64,000 nucleotides of DNA from Ypsolopha sequella (Eukaryota; Arthropoda; Insecta; Lepidoptera; Ypsolophidae): NCBI GenBank assembly GCA_934047225.1, contig OW203984.1, positions 7,387,201-7,451,200 on the forward strand, written 5' to 3'. Numbering within the stretch: the first letter of the stretch is position 1; each line of letters starts with the position of its first letter. Of this stretch, positions 43,386 to 54,180 are shown in pieces. Under the pieces are notes generated by a model, which had not been told where the DNA came from, searched no databases, and was given only the letters and a program-made list of their open reading frames with translations. A program made the translations under genes and the position numbers.

Positions 43386-43414
43386 CTAGAAGGATTTCTA
43401 AAATTTCCGTTGAA

Positions 43415-43475
43415 CTAGTTTAGCCTAGGCAAAACTAATTTGTCCTAAAATCAGGTATGGCCAGTAACATACACA
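43415..43475. repeat. Short CCTAGG-type interspersed repeat
   Basis: AACTAGTTTAGCCTAGGCAA, then AACTAATTTGTCCTAAAATC. Confidence 0.45.
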
Positions 43476-43542
43476 TACACAACATATCATGGCAGTTGTG
43501 ATATGACCCACAAATATTAACGTATGAAAAATTATATAAAGT

Positions 43543-43841
43543 AAAAAAACCGGCCAAGTGCGAGTCGGACTCGCGCACGAAGGGTTCCGTGCCATTATCT
43601 ATAAAAACGCCAAAATAACCTCTCTGTTGTATGGCAGCCCACTTAAATATTTATTTTTTTCCGTTTTTTAGTATTAGTTTATATAGCAGCAACAAAAATA
43701 CATCATCTGTGAAAATTTCAACTGTCTAACTATCACGGTTCATGATACAGCCTGGTGACAGACTGACAGACGGACAGACAGACGGACAGCGGAGTCTTAG
43801 TAATAGGGTCTCGTTGGTTACCCATTGGGTACGGAACCCTA
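43543..43841 (+). repeat. GGCCAAGTGCGAG element, full short copy
   Basis: CCGGCCAAGTGCGAGTCGGA at the head; ACAGACTGACAGACGGACAG and GGGTACGGAACCCTA at the tail. GGGTTCCGT near the head is complementary to ACGGAACCC at the tail. It is about 300 bp and closely similar to 47557-47874. Confidence 0.85.
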
Positions 43842-44334
43842 CGCACGTAATTGTTAATCACCAGATCAATCAAAGATCACTATTTCAATAAATAGAACAT
43901 ATTTTTTTTATAATTTAAATCTTAATATAGGAGATAGATGGGATGCACCAATTGTAAAATACTGGAGTAAGCTATTATTTTATTCTTAATTTAAGCTTTT
44001 TTTGATTTCTATTGTACAATTTTTTAATATTATTTGTAAAATGTATGTGTTGTGTAACTATGGTCTATAATTGACTGAATTAAACGATTTATTATTATTA
44101 TTATTTACAATAAAACACAAAAAAAATCGGCGTTTGTCAGGGAAACACGAATACCCTTCCCTGAAATATACATAAAAACCTAAACGTGTTCAATTATTTC
44201 TAAGTAGTATTTGATTTGATTCAAGCCGTAGGTATGTAAAAATAATTTGATTTATTTACGAAGGCTTCAATAATAATAGGCTTCAGAGGTAACCAAATTA
44301 ATGATCTCATAATCTTAACTGAATGATGCTTTTA

Positions 44335-44714
44335 TCTGTCTAGACCTCGGCTCTTACGCCAGGGCCACAGCTTCAGGCTTCTGGCGGCGCTTCTTGCTGC
44401 GCTTCCAGGTGGTTTTTGCGACGGGCTTTGCCTGGCACGATACCCGTCGGCGCCTTCGAGCGCATCAAATGTATAGCGCGCTCGCTCGCTCAAAGTGCTC
44501 GACACTAGGTTCGTCCTGCCCGCTTGATCACTGGCGTTGCTCCCCGCCTCCCCGCATACCGCCATCGCGAGAGCGCAAGTCACTCGAAGACCCATGGCCG
44601 GCTCTATACAACTTCATACATTTGTTCTCTCCGCCGGCGCCGTCGCAAGAAGAACCGCTTGGCACGCCTCTCGAAGCCTGAAGCTGAGACCGAACGGTTA
44701 TACGTCTACCGAGT
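44335..44714. other. GC-rich block with inverted CAGCTTCAGGCTTC words
   Basis: A 380-bp GC-rich island in AT-rich DNA. CAGCTTCAGGCTTC near 44370 is inverted as GAAGCCTGAAGCTG near 44675, with CTTCTTGC / GCAAGAAG further in. Plus-strand RRRRRKKNRLARLSKPEAET and minus-strand KRSKKRRQKPEAVALA are both basic. It directly abuts the MITE at 44715. I do not recognise it. It could be a decayed coding fragment or a foldback. Confidence 0.4.
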
Positions 44715-45188
44715 TTAAGGCCCTTAATATCGCCAAATGGGTACTTTCTAAAGCCTACTCCCCTTTTATGGCCAAACCAAAAATATTGAAAAAATGTATT
44801 ATGGATTATCAACTCTAGGACAACATATGCAACATTTTTCTTTTTCGTACCACTAAAACTTCTATATGAAAAATTGTTTCAACTGAATGGTGTTTTTTGG
44901 CTTGAATTTCCTACTGCTCCTAAGCGGCTTAGGTGATTTAATTCATTTATGCTTTGATAAATAGATAAACTTGATAGCTATAAATATAACATAGAATTAT
45001 TCAATCGAACAATGACGCCCATGTGAAAAGTATTATTTTCTCCTATTTTGCCCTTTCAAGGACGCAGCGAGCGTCGTAACAGCCACCACGCATTGTGCAC
45101 TGATTTGAACGTTATTTCAATGTCGTTTCCGTCGATATTCATACAGACAAACATCGAGCTGCTAATTTGGCGACGGTAATCGCCTTAA
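44715..45188 (-). mobile_element. 474-bp TTAA MITE, copy 2
   Basis: It is the inverted partner of 6010-6483, identical in length and apparently nearly identical in sequence, bounded by TTAA. Differences seen include TATCGCC versus TACCGTC near the left end. Confidence 0.85.
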
Positions 45189-45246
45189 TATTCAAATCGT
45201 ATTTGTGGGATACCGCAACGCTTTGGTTACGTTAGCACGTAGGTAT

Positions 45247-45484
45247 AAGGTCCTAAAAATCAAAGTGAAAAAAAATCAGGGTGTGATTTAGTATTCATTG
45301 TGGATCACATACCAAAGAAAATGATCTTATTTTTGCGGTTTTTTTTTCACTTCTCTATACCTATAGTTGTCGACTCAGCTGACTGAACCACTTTGTACTG
45401 GAGCCTTAAAATAAATTTAACCAAAAATATTTTTTTCTACTGCTGTGTGCTCAGTCAATTATTTTCACTTATTTTAGGACCTTC
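45247..45484. mobile_element. Diverged GGAGGTGATTCAG-related foldback
   Basis: AGGTCCTAAAAATCAAAGTG pairs with TTTTCACTTATTTTAGGACC. CAGCTGACTGAACCACTTTG resembles the core at 35180-35205. Confidence 0.55.
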
Positions 45485-45639
45485 TATATGTGGCAGGCAA
45501 ATTTTATAATTCGTCAGTTTACAAACGGTATCGTCAGTTTCTTAACGCTCGCAGTTTTGAAATTTTGCCGTGTTTCGTCATTTTCTAAAAAGCCGAAATC
45601 GAAAACCTTTACAGAAAAGTACAAAAAAAGGCTCGACAA

Positions 45640-46078
45640 CGAGCGGAACGAGGAAAATGTCGTGAGGGAACCTACATGCCCAAAAATGTCTTGCGGGAAC
45701 CTACATGCCCAAAAATGTCGTGAGAGAACCTACATGCCCAAAAATGTCGAGAGGGAACCTACATGCCCAAAAATGTCGTGAGGGAACCTACATGCCCAAA
45801 AATGTCGTGAGGGAACTTACATGCCCAAAAATGTCGTGAGAGAAACTACATGCCTAAAAATGTCTTGAGGGAACCTACATGCCCAAAAATGTCGTGAGCG
45901 AACCTACATGCCCAAAAATGCGTGTATTTGTGCCCGAAAAACGGCGATATGGCTCACCGCCCCTCTTGGAACGTAATAAGCGTCGGTGAAACGCAGGTGT
46001 ACCGAGTGTGGACTGTGACATGCATTTCAAACTCGGGACATCTCCGACACCCCCTTTGGGATTCATGTTGTGTCGATA
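45640..46078 (+). mobile_element. tRNA-derived SINE copy with internal tandem array
   Basis: The 3' part (GCGTGTATTTGTGCCCGAAA, CTCACCGCCCCTCTTGGAAC, CCGACACCCCCTTTGGGATT) matches 35690-35868. Instead of the normal 5' part it has nine 29-bp repeats. Confidence 0.65.
45659..45919 (+). repeat. 29-bp tandem repeat, 9 copies
   Basis: The unit is GTCGTGAGGGAACCTACATG followed by CCCAAAAAT. Nine consecutive copies carry single-base variants. The unit is a segment of the SINE itself (AAGGAAACCTGCATGCCCTA at 35680), so the array expanded within the SINE. Confidence 0.9.
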
Positions 46079-46504
46079 TATATATATTTTTTTATTTTAA
46101 ATGTTTGGAGACAAACAGTCACATAAAAAAGTTACAAGGTTCACCTATATGTTAACCTAAAAATTACATAATTTATAGACCTATAGTTCCACTTATTGTT
46201 ACGGTTACAGAAAAATTATAAATTAAACACCTTAATACAATAACGAAAACTAAGAGAAACAAAAATAAAAGATCAAACAAATTTTTATTTTAAATGTATT
46301 TTTATTTTTATTATAATACAGTAATAGATAAATGGGTAAATTTGGACGATTGATAACATGGATATATTCAAACATCACATCACATCAAACCAAATTTTGT
46401 TTGCTAAACAAATGTTTAGGGACGACGTAGTCTGACGAGTTAACAAAGCGGGAAAACTATGAGCTCGTACTCGTAGCACTTAATACGAAGTAGCAAAAAC
46501 CACA

Positions 46505-46856
46505 GTATAAGGAAGTAGACAGTATTCTATCTTCATACAAACGGGCCGAAATGAACCCAAAACTCGGTTCAATTCAGTTTACGACAGTAGTGGTCGCACC
46601 GCAGTCACGCACGTTGCCGCGTTGACACTGTAAGTCGCTCCCGCGTATTTTCGTAAATTATGGCACGAAATTATAAAATATGTTGTGCATTATATGGCTG
46701 TTTAAATAAAATAATGCGACAATATAATATAGCATTATCTAATACTTAAACAGTCAGTTGGCAGTCCTAGCGCGTCTTTAGGCACCGAGCGGGCGTAGTT
46801 ATTGATTTCAAGGACACCGCCCAGTTAAACTACTGTCTACTTACGATATACTCGTA
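46505..46856. mobile_element. Possible MITE with GTAGACAGTA ends
   Basis: GAAGTAGACAGTATTC pairs with TACTGTCTACTTAC. Outside them TCGTAGCACTT occurs as a direct repeat (46469 and 46854). The interior includes CpG-rich GTTGCCGCGTTGACACTGTA. Low confidence in the edges. Confidence 0.35.
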
Positions 46857-47150
46857 GCACTTGCTACGCCGTAGCAAAAAAGGTAGTGAGTAGCTCGGTC
46901 CCTAATTACTATTCCTTTCTATTTGTTTCGACTTTAATCCTGAGTACATTCCACTATGAGCAAGTCGTTGTTTTATTTATTAAGAACAATTAGTATAATT
47001 TCACACAGATCTCAATATTTATTTATATTTTTTCGTAATGGCAAAGACTACCATAAAAACTATCAATATTTGTGTAAAATAGGTACTTCTGGATACTTCG
47101 TAATGTAACGGTTTCAGTTTGGTGCAAATATTTTTGTACAGGGGCAAAGA

Positions 47151-47371
47151 TCTTTTAATCTTCATTCCAGGTAAAATTGGAAAGATTTTGGTTTTTAAAA
47201 GGTAATATAATCGCTTAAACCGTATATCAACCAAAATATAAAGACGGTATTTTTTTGTATGGAGCAGAATAAGAAATGTAACCCTTTTATTTTGGTAAAA
47301 CTTTTTATAATTAGATTTTATTACCTTTTAAAAACCAAAATCTTTCTAATCTTATCTGGAATGAAGTATAG
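47151..47371. mobile_element. Foldback MITE
   Basis: ATCTTCATTCCAGGTAAAAT and AAAGATTTTGGTTTTTAAAA pair with TTTTAAAAACCAAAATCTTT and ATCTGGAATGAAGTA. No coding content. Confidence 0.7.
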
Positions 47372-47556
47372 AACTCAAACTAACAATTTTTAATGGTCTA
47401 CAAATGACGCAAGAACTTTTCAGCCGATTAAGCTGAAATAAAGCGCGTAACTAGAAAAATGTATGGTGACCTCAATTAAACTAGAGACGTAAAGAGCCAG
47501 ATGTACGTGATATAGATGTTTTATTAATGATAAATAGTGACGGAAATTTATACTGT

Positions 47557-47874
47557 TAAAAAAAACCGGCCAAGTGCGAGTCGGACTCGCGCACGAAGGG
47601 TTCCGTACCATTTTCTATGAAAACGGCAAAAAAACATGTCTGTTGTATGGGAGCCCCCTTCAAAATTTATTTTATTCTGTTTTTAGTATTTTTTGTTATA
47701 GTGGCAACAAAAATACATCATCTGTGAAAGTTTCAACTGTCTAACTGTCACGTTTCATGAGATACAGCCTGGTGACAGACGGAGAGACGGACAGATAGAC
47801 GGACAGACAGACGGACAGTGGAGTCTTAGTAATAAGGTCCCGTTGGTTACCCTTTGGATACGGAACCCTAAAAA
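47557..47874 (+). repeat. GGCCAAGTGCGAG element, full short copy
   Basis: AAAACCGGCCAAGTGCGAGT to GGATACGGAACCCTA, with CGGACAGACAGACGGACAGT before the end. Confidence 0.85.
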
Positions 47875-49079
47875 TCTGGTACAAAAATGATCCTTACTCT
47901 CTGGACCACATCGCGTAAGAGAGTAAGAAAATAAAGCAACTTGTTATTTATTTATTTTATCCATTGAATTCGTACTTGAGTTTTAGGTTAAATAATTTAC
48001 TGCGAGTGTAAAATATTGTCGGTAATAGTATAAAATAATAAAATAAACTAATAAAATAAATGAAAACGAATAAAAGCTCCGCTTGTCTTTCCAGGTGGTA
48101 CCGAAAGTAGGGTAGTAAAAATAAAAATATTTTATTATAAATTAAGATTCAAATTTGTGGGATGATGCAGTACAACAGAAAACTTTTGGCCTCTCTTAAA
48201 TCTCTACGGATGCTGCAACGCGTATCATTATGGTTGAAGTTCACTTAAGGTAAGTTGAATAAATTAACCATAAATCTCATATCATTGCCATCTAAGGTGC
48301 TATTCTGACACCATTTATCACACGCTATATTTTTTTACGACTTTTGTTTATCGTATGATAAATGCCGTATGAGGATAATTCCAATTTTTGTAACTCCTTG
48401 TAAGATATATCAAACATTTTATGAATCCAAGCAAAAGGATTTTATTTTAAAAGCTTTGATACGGTTCTGTATAAAGAAACCCGCTTTCCACCTCCGCAAA
48501 TTTTCACGTGTCATAATTGCTGTCTAGATTGTTGATCGAATCCATCTCACGGTCAAGAAAACACTAACGAAAAAAAAAAACTGTACAATAGCAATCTATT
48601 ATTACTTTGTTGGACGAATTCGTCCTCTGGCATGAAAAGAGGTTACTGTTTCTTTGTTTCTCCTCAGTCTTTTTTGGTTCCGTAAAACTTTATCCAATAG
48701 TCTGAAGGCTTATTCGTCTGAACTAATTATTGTAAGTAGACAACCTTAGCTGTTTACTTAAGGTTTTGGTTGTGTAAGCGGGAAAAGTGCCTATTAGTGG
48801 GATAACTTATTTCCTCATGATTTTCAAAACTATTTGTAAGGAGAACATGAAGAAAGAGCAATTGTTTATTGAATAAACAAACTTTCTTTCAGAGCTTTTT
48901 CAATCGCCGTCTCATCAAACGCTTTCAACAGAGGCGGCGCGGCGGTAATGATCAAGCGCAAAGCCACCATTGTTTTTCACACTTATTGGTGCAACAGGCG
49001 TCACGGAAAAAAATCGTCACTTTTAGAACTTGCATATCTACTTCAGTAAAGACGGTATTATTTCGATAAAATTGTATAT
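47875..49079. other. No recognisable feature
   Basis: About 1.2 kb of AT-rich DNA. A somewhat GC-richer patch at 48900-48960 has no supported frame or splice signals. Confidence 0.4.
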
Positions 49080-49099
49080 TATTTTTGGAGTATTTTTCT

Positions 49100-49416
49100 A
49101 GGGATCTGTTAAACAGAAACGCGATTTCAGAATTTTGGCTCGATAGAAATATTTATTGAAATGAGATCTTTTTCGACACCAATTCTCCTAGTTTGACAAT
49201 TTGGAATGACATATGGACTGCAATTATATTTTATTAGATGGGTTTTAACAGTATCTAGAACCTGGTTAAACGAAATTTTTATAGCAACTTTAGTACATTT
49301 TATAATAATAAAAAACCGAATTTTTGCTACTTTTCCACGAATCCGTCCCTCTCGCACTGAGGGTTTTTTCGCATATGGGGTAACAGGGTCGCTAAAACTT
49401 CTACATATTGCCTTAA
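49100..49416 (-). mobile_element. TTAA MITE family A, inverted variant copy
   Basis: On the minus strand it begins TTAAGGCAATATGTAGAAGT and includes CCCTGTTACCCCATATGCGA and GCGAGAGGGACGGATTC. The far (left) end is decayed. It shares the CCCTGTTAC sub-repeat with 24054-24415. Confidence 0.65.
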
Positions 49417-49439
49417 TATACCATTATCGTCCGTGCAAA

Positions 49440-49760
49440 GGTCCCCGTCACACCAGGCGGAAAGACTCACAGTGCGAATGGAACAGAATCGGGGAAAAAG
49501 TTGGTTTTAAATTAATACAAAATTAACTAAAATAGCTATGAAAATTTCCATAACCAGTAATTTAGGTATTATTAAAACCCTTCTACATTAATATTTTTGA
49601 AGTCTTGAAGTCAAAAAAAGTGTAAATTTTGACCTAATTCCAATAATTATTAGTATCGAGTGAAATTCCTCCAATCGCGTTTCGGATAGTCCAAAATCTA
49701 GAAAAAGTCCCAAAAATTAGCAATTTTTCTTATGTCAAATTTAGTGTTAAATAAGATTCC
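49440..49760 (+). mobile_element. TTAA MITE family A, degenerate copy
   Basis: CTCACAGTGCGAATGGAACA, AATTAACTAAAATAGCTATG and TAATTATTAGTATCGAGTGA follow the family order with many substitutions. It lies in the opposite orientation to, and next to, the previous copy. Confidence 0.55.
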
Positions 49761-50189
49761 TAGATGGTACTGTCGTATTCTTTAGCAACAGAATCAAAAC
49801 AAAATTTGCACCGATTCCAAGCAACCGAAAAACCACTTTGACATTGATTGCTACGAAACACATTTTATCTATGGTGACATGGACAGCGCTATCTGGAGGA
49901 AAAGTAAGAACTAAGAAAAAAAATAATGAGAAAAACGCTCATTGTTATACTAATTTATTTAACTTGGGACTTCTTTTGAACAGCAGATAAATAACTTCAA
50001 AAGTGTCAATTTTGACAATATAACCTGTTTAATAGTTTGTATGATACAGTTGATATTTTGCATACAATACATATTGTAATTTCAACGGACTAAAAATAAG
50101 CTAGGTGATTTATCAATATTGACTGCATTTCTTGATGCAAATTACGAATCACAGTCACGAATAGTAGTTAAAATAATATATGCGAAAGT

Positions 50190-50509
50190 GCTACCGCTTT
50201 ATAAAAAAACATCATTTACTTACTAGAATAATTATTGTAAATCTGCTGAAGTAAATGTGTAGATAAAACAATGAAATATTTTTAAACAGCATAGTTTTTG
50301 TAGACAACGTCTTTGATGGGCTAAAATTTTAAACTATGTCAAAGGCGGCCGTTTTTAGCAAAAATTAAAATTTTTGCTCATCAAAGACAATTGTCTATAA
50401 AAACTATGCTATTTAAAAACAGTTCATTGGTATATCTAAGCATTTACTTGAGCAGATTTTCAATAACTATTCTAGTAAGTAAATAATGATTTTATTCTAA
50501 AGTGGCAGC
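50190..50509. mobile_element. Foldback MITE (320 bp)
   Basis: Left GTGCTACCGCTTTATAAAAA, ACTTACTAGAATAATTATTG and AACAGCATAGTTTTTGTAGA are mirrored on the right by ATAAAAACTATGCT, CTATTCTAGTAAGTAAAT and TTCTAAAGTGGCAGC. Arms are about 140 bp. Confidence 0.75.
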
Positions 50510-50639
50510 AATTTTGCAACATATAGCACCTTAAATGGACGCCATTAGGTTCTATACCATAGACTCAGGATACTATGTTCTACATCACATAATTATCAGC
50601 TGTTGACTTTGTAAAATATTTATATGAGAAACACAGCCC

Positions 50640-50770
50640 CAAGCGGCTTACGAGAGAAACCTCAATTTCTAATACAAAATCAATCGCTAACGTGTATCGA
50701 GTCCAAAACTCATGGTAAGCCTACTGTAGGGACCACAGAACATTTCTGAGGTAGGGACGATAAATGAAAA
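50640..50770 (+). repeat. Interspersed repeat AATTTCTAATACAAAAT, copy 1
   Basis: AGCGGCTTACGAGAGAAACC, ATTTCTAATACAAAATCAAT and CGCTAACGTGTATCGAG match the piece at 63755-63860. Confidence 0.5.
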
Positions 50771-50830
50771 TGTTGAACGTTGCGTTCCTTCCTGCGAACG
50801 GACTTTTGACAACGTAAGCACAGTACATAT

Positions 50831-51090
50831 AAGTTCTTTCAATTTAAATGGAAGGTAATTCAGAAGGTGATTTAGTATCGTTAATACATCACATTCCACT
50901 ACTAAGCACTTTTTTTTGGGTGAACTTTTTTTTCACTTCTCGGTACAAAGTGGTCCGATCAGCTGACTCAGTTTGTAGGACAAGTGAAGAAAAAGTCCGC
51001 GCAAAAGAATGTACTTTGCAGTGAAATGTGATGTATTAACAATACTGAATCAGCTCCTATATTACTTTCCATTTAAATTGAAAGATCTTA
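50831..51090. mobile_element. GGTGATTTAGTATCG foldback MITE, copy 2
   Basis: Same family as 35072-35322. TTCTTTCAATTTAAATGGAA pairs with TTCCATTTAAATTGAAAGAT. It abuts the next MITE. Confidence 0.75.
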
Positions 51091-51366
51091 TATGCTGGGT
51101 GTTAAGATGATGTTGCGGAAGCCGAAAACTAGCGAAATATCGCACTACTAGTACTAGTACTCATCCGTACGAACAACTTTTACTATGGAACCAACTCTCG
51201 AAACAAAAAAAAAACATTTGTTCCATAAAAACGTTACATAGCTACCCGATCAAAATGTTTTTTTTTTCTCGACTTCTCAAATATTTATTACGAAAAGTGG
51301 TTCGTAAGGGCGAGTACTGTCACTAGTTTCCGGCTTCCGCAACTTTATCTAAACATCTTGTACATA
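51091..51366. mobile_element. GTTGCGGAAGCC MITE, full copy
   Basis: TATGCTGGGTGTTAAGATGA and TGCGGAAGCCGAAAACTAG pair with CTAGTTTCCGGCTTCCGCAA and CTTTATCTAAACATCTTGTA. Confidence 0.75.
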
Positions 51367-51399
51367 TACTTATATACTATGACATAAAGGTGACAGTTT

Positions 51400-51900
51400 G
51401 CTGCGCATCGTCTATCCCAGGGGTAGGGGAATGGGGGAATTCAATCTTGTATTCATGCGTACACTCCTCAAAACAAAGCCTGTAATAAAAAGTTTGATGA
51501 TAATGCTTGTGGAATTCTAGATGATACAGGTAATATAACAAGCCAAGTATTGTTTGTCAGTCTGTCAGTTTGTCTGTGCACTGCACTGTTAAACATATAT
51601 GTGAGCCGTAGCAAAGCTCAGGCACCCGTGTGAGCCGTAGCGGCTGAGACTGGTCGCCGAAGGGCAAAGGGGCTGCACTTCCTGCAGCGCCGTAGCCGAT
51701 ACAGAAGTAAATTTGTGTTATAAATTTTCAAGTTACTTCAGTACTGAAGAAAACCTTGAAAATAAAGTCTACCCAAATACAAAGATTACAAGTATTTTTT
51801 ATGGATCCTTTAAAAAAGAGCTCATATGACACGGATTTTAAATGCATATTTCACATTTATATATAAAAAAAAAAAAACAATTTGGGATTGATAGATGGCC
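51400..51900. other. Unclassified stretch with GTGAGCCGTAGC words
   Basis: GTGAGCCGTAGC occurs at 51601 and 51632, with a third GCCGTAGCCG near 51691. The patch is GC-richer than its flanks. I cannot assign it. Confidence 0.35.
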
Positions 51901-51928
51901 TCTTTTTAATAAAATGGTCTGGTCCTCT

Positions 51929-52064
51929 AAAAAGGCCGTTTAGCATGAATCACATTATGATTCTGTTGTAATGCCGTCTTTTTTGCACGCGTGAAAAAAC
52001 TCTGACTCTATCCTACTTTCAAATCATTTTATGATTAACCCAAGTCCGCCTTTTTAGATCCCCT
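51929..52064. mobile_element. Foldback MITE of the CTAAAAAGGC family, copy 2
   Basis: GGTCCTCTAAAAAGGCCG and CCGCCTTTTTAGATCCCC are the ends. ACTCTGACTCTATCCTACTT is the complement of the core at 13248-13394. Confidence 0.7.
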
Positions 52065-52229
52065 GCTCTATATAAATTCAGTTGCCAAAATAATAACTTG
52101 ATACCCGCCTATAGTTAAAAGATTCCTGCAACAGCATTAAAATGCGACTAAAATTGAGATATTATTATGGGCCTCTGAATTAAATGCCAACCTATTAATT
52201 TTGGAATTGGTATCCACTCCTATTTTTTT

Positions 52230-52632
52230 TAACTACCAGAATACTTAGCTGCCTGGTTCATTACATGCCATACATACATACATATGTCCATTACATACAT
52301 AGCTCTAGTACATTCTACTCAATCCACATTCATTAGTAGTCCTACAATGACTTTACTTCAAAAATAACTCATTTCAGTACACACCCACCTCTCTCACATG
52401 CACACTTTTATACACTCCTTTTAATATTTATGTGATTAAAATATGTGTCATTTTGTCTTTGTTTCTTATAATTACATATTATTTTTATAAATTTATGTAT
52501 TTTTGTTCATGTACATGTTCATTGTGGATATCTGTCATTGGCTTTATTTCTTGTACTCTTTTGTTAATATTGTGCAAAATTGTATGTATTGCTGTTGATG
52601 TCTAATAAATGCTAATAAAACAAAAAAAAACA
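52230..52632 (+). mobile_element. Possible retroelement 3' tail with A-rich end
   Basis: A T-rich stretch ends ATGTCTAATAAATGCTAATA and AAACAAAAAAAAAC. It could be a LINE 3' untranslated region. No coding part is attached. Confidence 0.3.
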
Positions 52633-53340
52633 TGTGAAAGAAGTAAATTAATGTACTCTGAAACTCGCCTGGAAAATATATAGGATTGTGTTTTTGGTTG
52701 ACGTAAATCTTTATTCTGGAACGTGAATATGTTACAACATTTGCAGACAACCTTTGAAAGAGAATTCGATTAAAAACCGTCATTTACGACAAATAGACAC
52801 CAACGTCTACACGGACAACGTCGCTCCAAGGTGTACCAAGATGTTCAAACAAAAACATTCTGTTTATGTCATTTACCGTAAACATCTCTTTGTTTAACAC
52901 TTCACATCACTCTCAAAGCCACGTGTAGGCCGGCCGCCTACACAAATTTGATTGTAGCAACCCACTATCATTTTTGATCGTATACTGGCAAGCCATGTGG
53001 GCTGCGCGCGTTTCACAATTAGCGCGCAATATACAATTAATACAATTAATTGCTGTTATTTTCTTGTCGTTATCTAGCAAGCCGAACTCAAAAAATATAC
53101 ATGAGTTTGTGGGATCACAGCGGACCACATGGTTTGCTGGAAAAATGTATAACGATAAAGTGTCTTGCTGGTAGTCTATACATGGCCTGCTAGAGAAGTC
53201 ACTCAAGATCGAGCGTGGCGTGATATGAAATATTATCGCATGGCTCACGCGCCGCCCACATGACTTGCTACTCTTGACAAACTTGCTACTATTTACTTGG
53301 CGCTGAGAGTGTTAAATACTTTAACACTAAGATTTTTCTT
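52633..53340. other. Unclassified stretch, possibly an element with TTTAACACT ends
   Basis: GTTTAACACTTCACATCACT at 52891 and GAGAGTGTTAAATAC at 53306 are partly inverted and enclose a GC-richer segment with GGCGCGTGAGCC-like words. The symmetry is too weak to delimit an element. Confidence 0.3.
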
Positions 53341-53358
53341 ATCTTTTGTAACCTTTAG

Positions 53359-53499
53359 AATTCTACGTCGTCCGATCAGAACACCGAAAGCCGACTGCGG
53401 CTGACCGTCGACCGCCTGATCGGGACACGACATTGTGCTAAATTCAAACTCGACGCAGAATTCCACGGTTGCGCGATAATTAAAAGGCCATATTTACAG
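53359..53499 (+). CDS. Possible 141-bp exon truncated at a MITE, or a small foldback
   Basis: ATCTTTTGTAACCTTTAG precedes a 47-codon open frame, NSTSSDQNTESRLRLTVDRL continuing IGTRHCAKFKLDAEF and ending KRPYLQ. It ends TTACAG|GTTAAG, where TTAAG is the start of a TTAA MITE. GC content is higher than in flanking DNA. Against this, GAATTCTACGTCG (53357) and CGACGCAGAATTC (53452) are near-inverted, so the block may be a small inverted-repeat element. The protein is not recognised. Confidence 0.3.
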
Positions 53500-53500
53500 G

Positions 53501-53923
53501 TTAAGAGGCTATGCGAATTTTATTTTTGTCACTGTCACTCCAAGCGAAAAATCGCGCAGTGCGAGAGGGGCGGATTCAGGGCAAAAGGGAAAAAAGTTGG
53601 TTTTATATTTTTATTAAAAAAACTAAAATAACTAGCGAAATTTCAAATATTAAATATCTAGATAATGTTAAAACGCACCTTATAAAATATGTTTAAGTTC
53701 TATATATGGTTCCTATTCGTCAAACGAGGAGAAAAAGTGTGTTTGAAGACCTCATTACAACAATTATTTCTATCGAGGAAAATTTATCCAAACATGTTTT
53801 CCAATTTCAAAACCCTAGATTATATAGTCAAAATATATTTACCAGAAACTGATTATAATTTTCCGTGTATTTCATAAAATACACAGAAAAGAAACACCCG
53901 TATTTTTTCGCATATCGCCTTAA
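53501..53923 (+). mobile_element. TTAA MITE family A, intact copy (423 bp)
   Basis: TTAAGAGGCTATGCGAATTT to CGCATATCGCCTTAA, with TTAA at both ends. It shares AAAAATCGCGCAGTGCGAGA and GGGCGGATTCAGGGCAAAAG with the 37.8 and 55.5 kb copies. Confidence 0.85.
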
Positions 53924-54029
53924 TATAGGTTACACACACAAAACTAGTTACTAGGTACTGACTGGATACATTCACGTCGTCTTTATGCTACGTTCCTATA
54001 GTTTACCCTTCTGCATTATGCTTCTGGCC

Positions 54030-54075
54030 AAACCAGATTTTAGGACAAACTAGTTTGGCCTAGGCCGAACTAGTT
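54030..54075. repeat. Short CCTAGG-type interspersed repeat
   Basis: CCAAACCAGATTTTAGGACA, then AACTAGTTTGGCCTAGGCCG. Confidence 0.5.
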
Positions 54076-54180
54076 TTTCAGAAGTCCTGCAGTACGGAAG
54101 GACGATAGCCGGTGGGTTAGGTTAGACGTTTATTAAGGTGAGTCGCCCCTCTGCCATATCATATCTCGTGATATCTGTGG

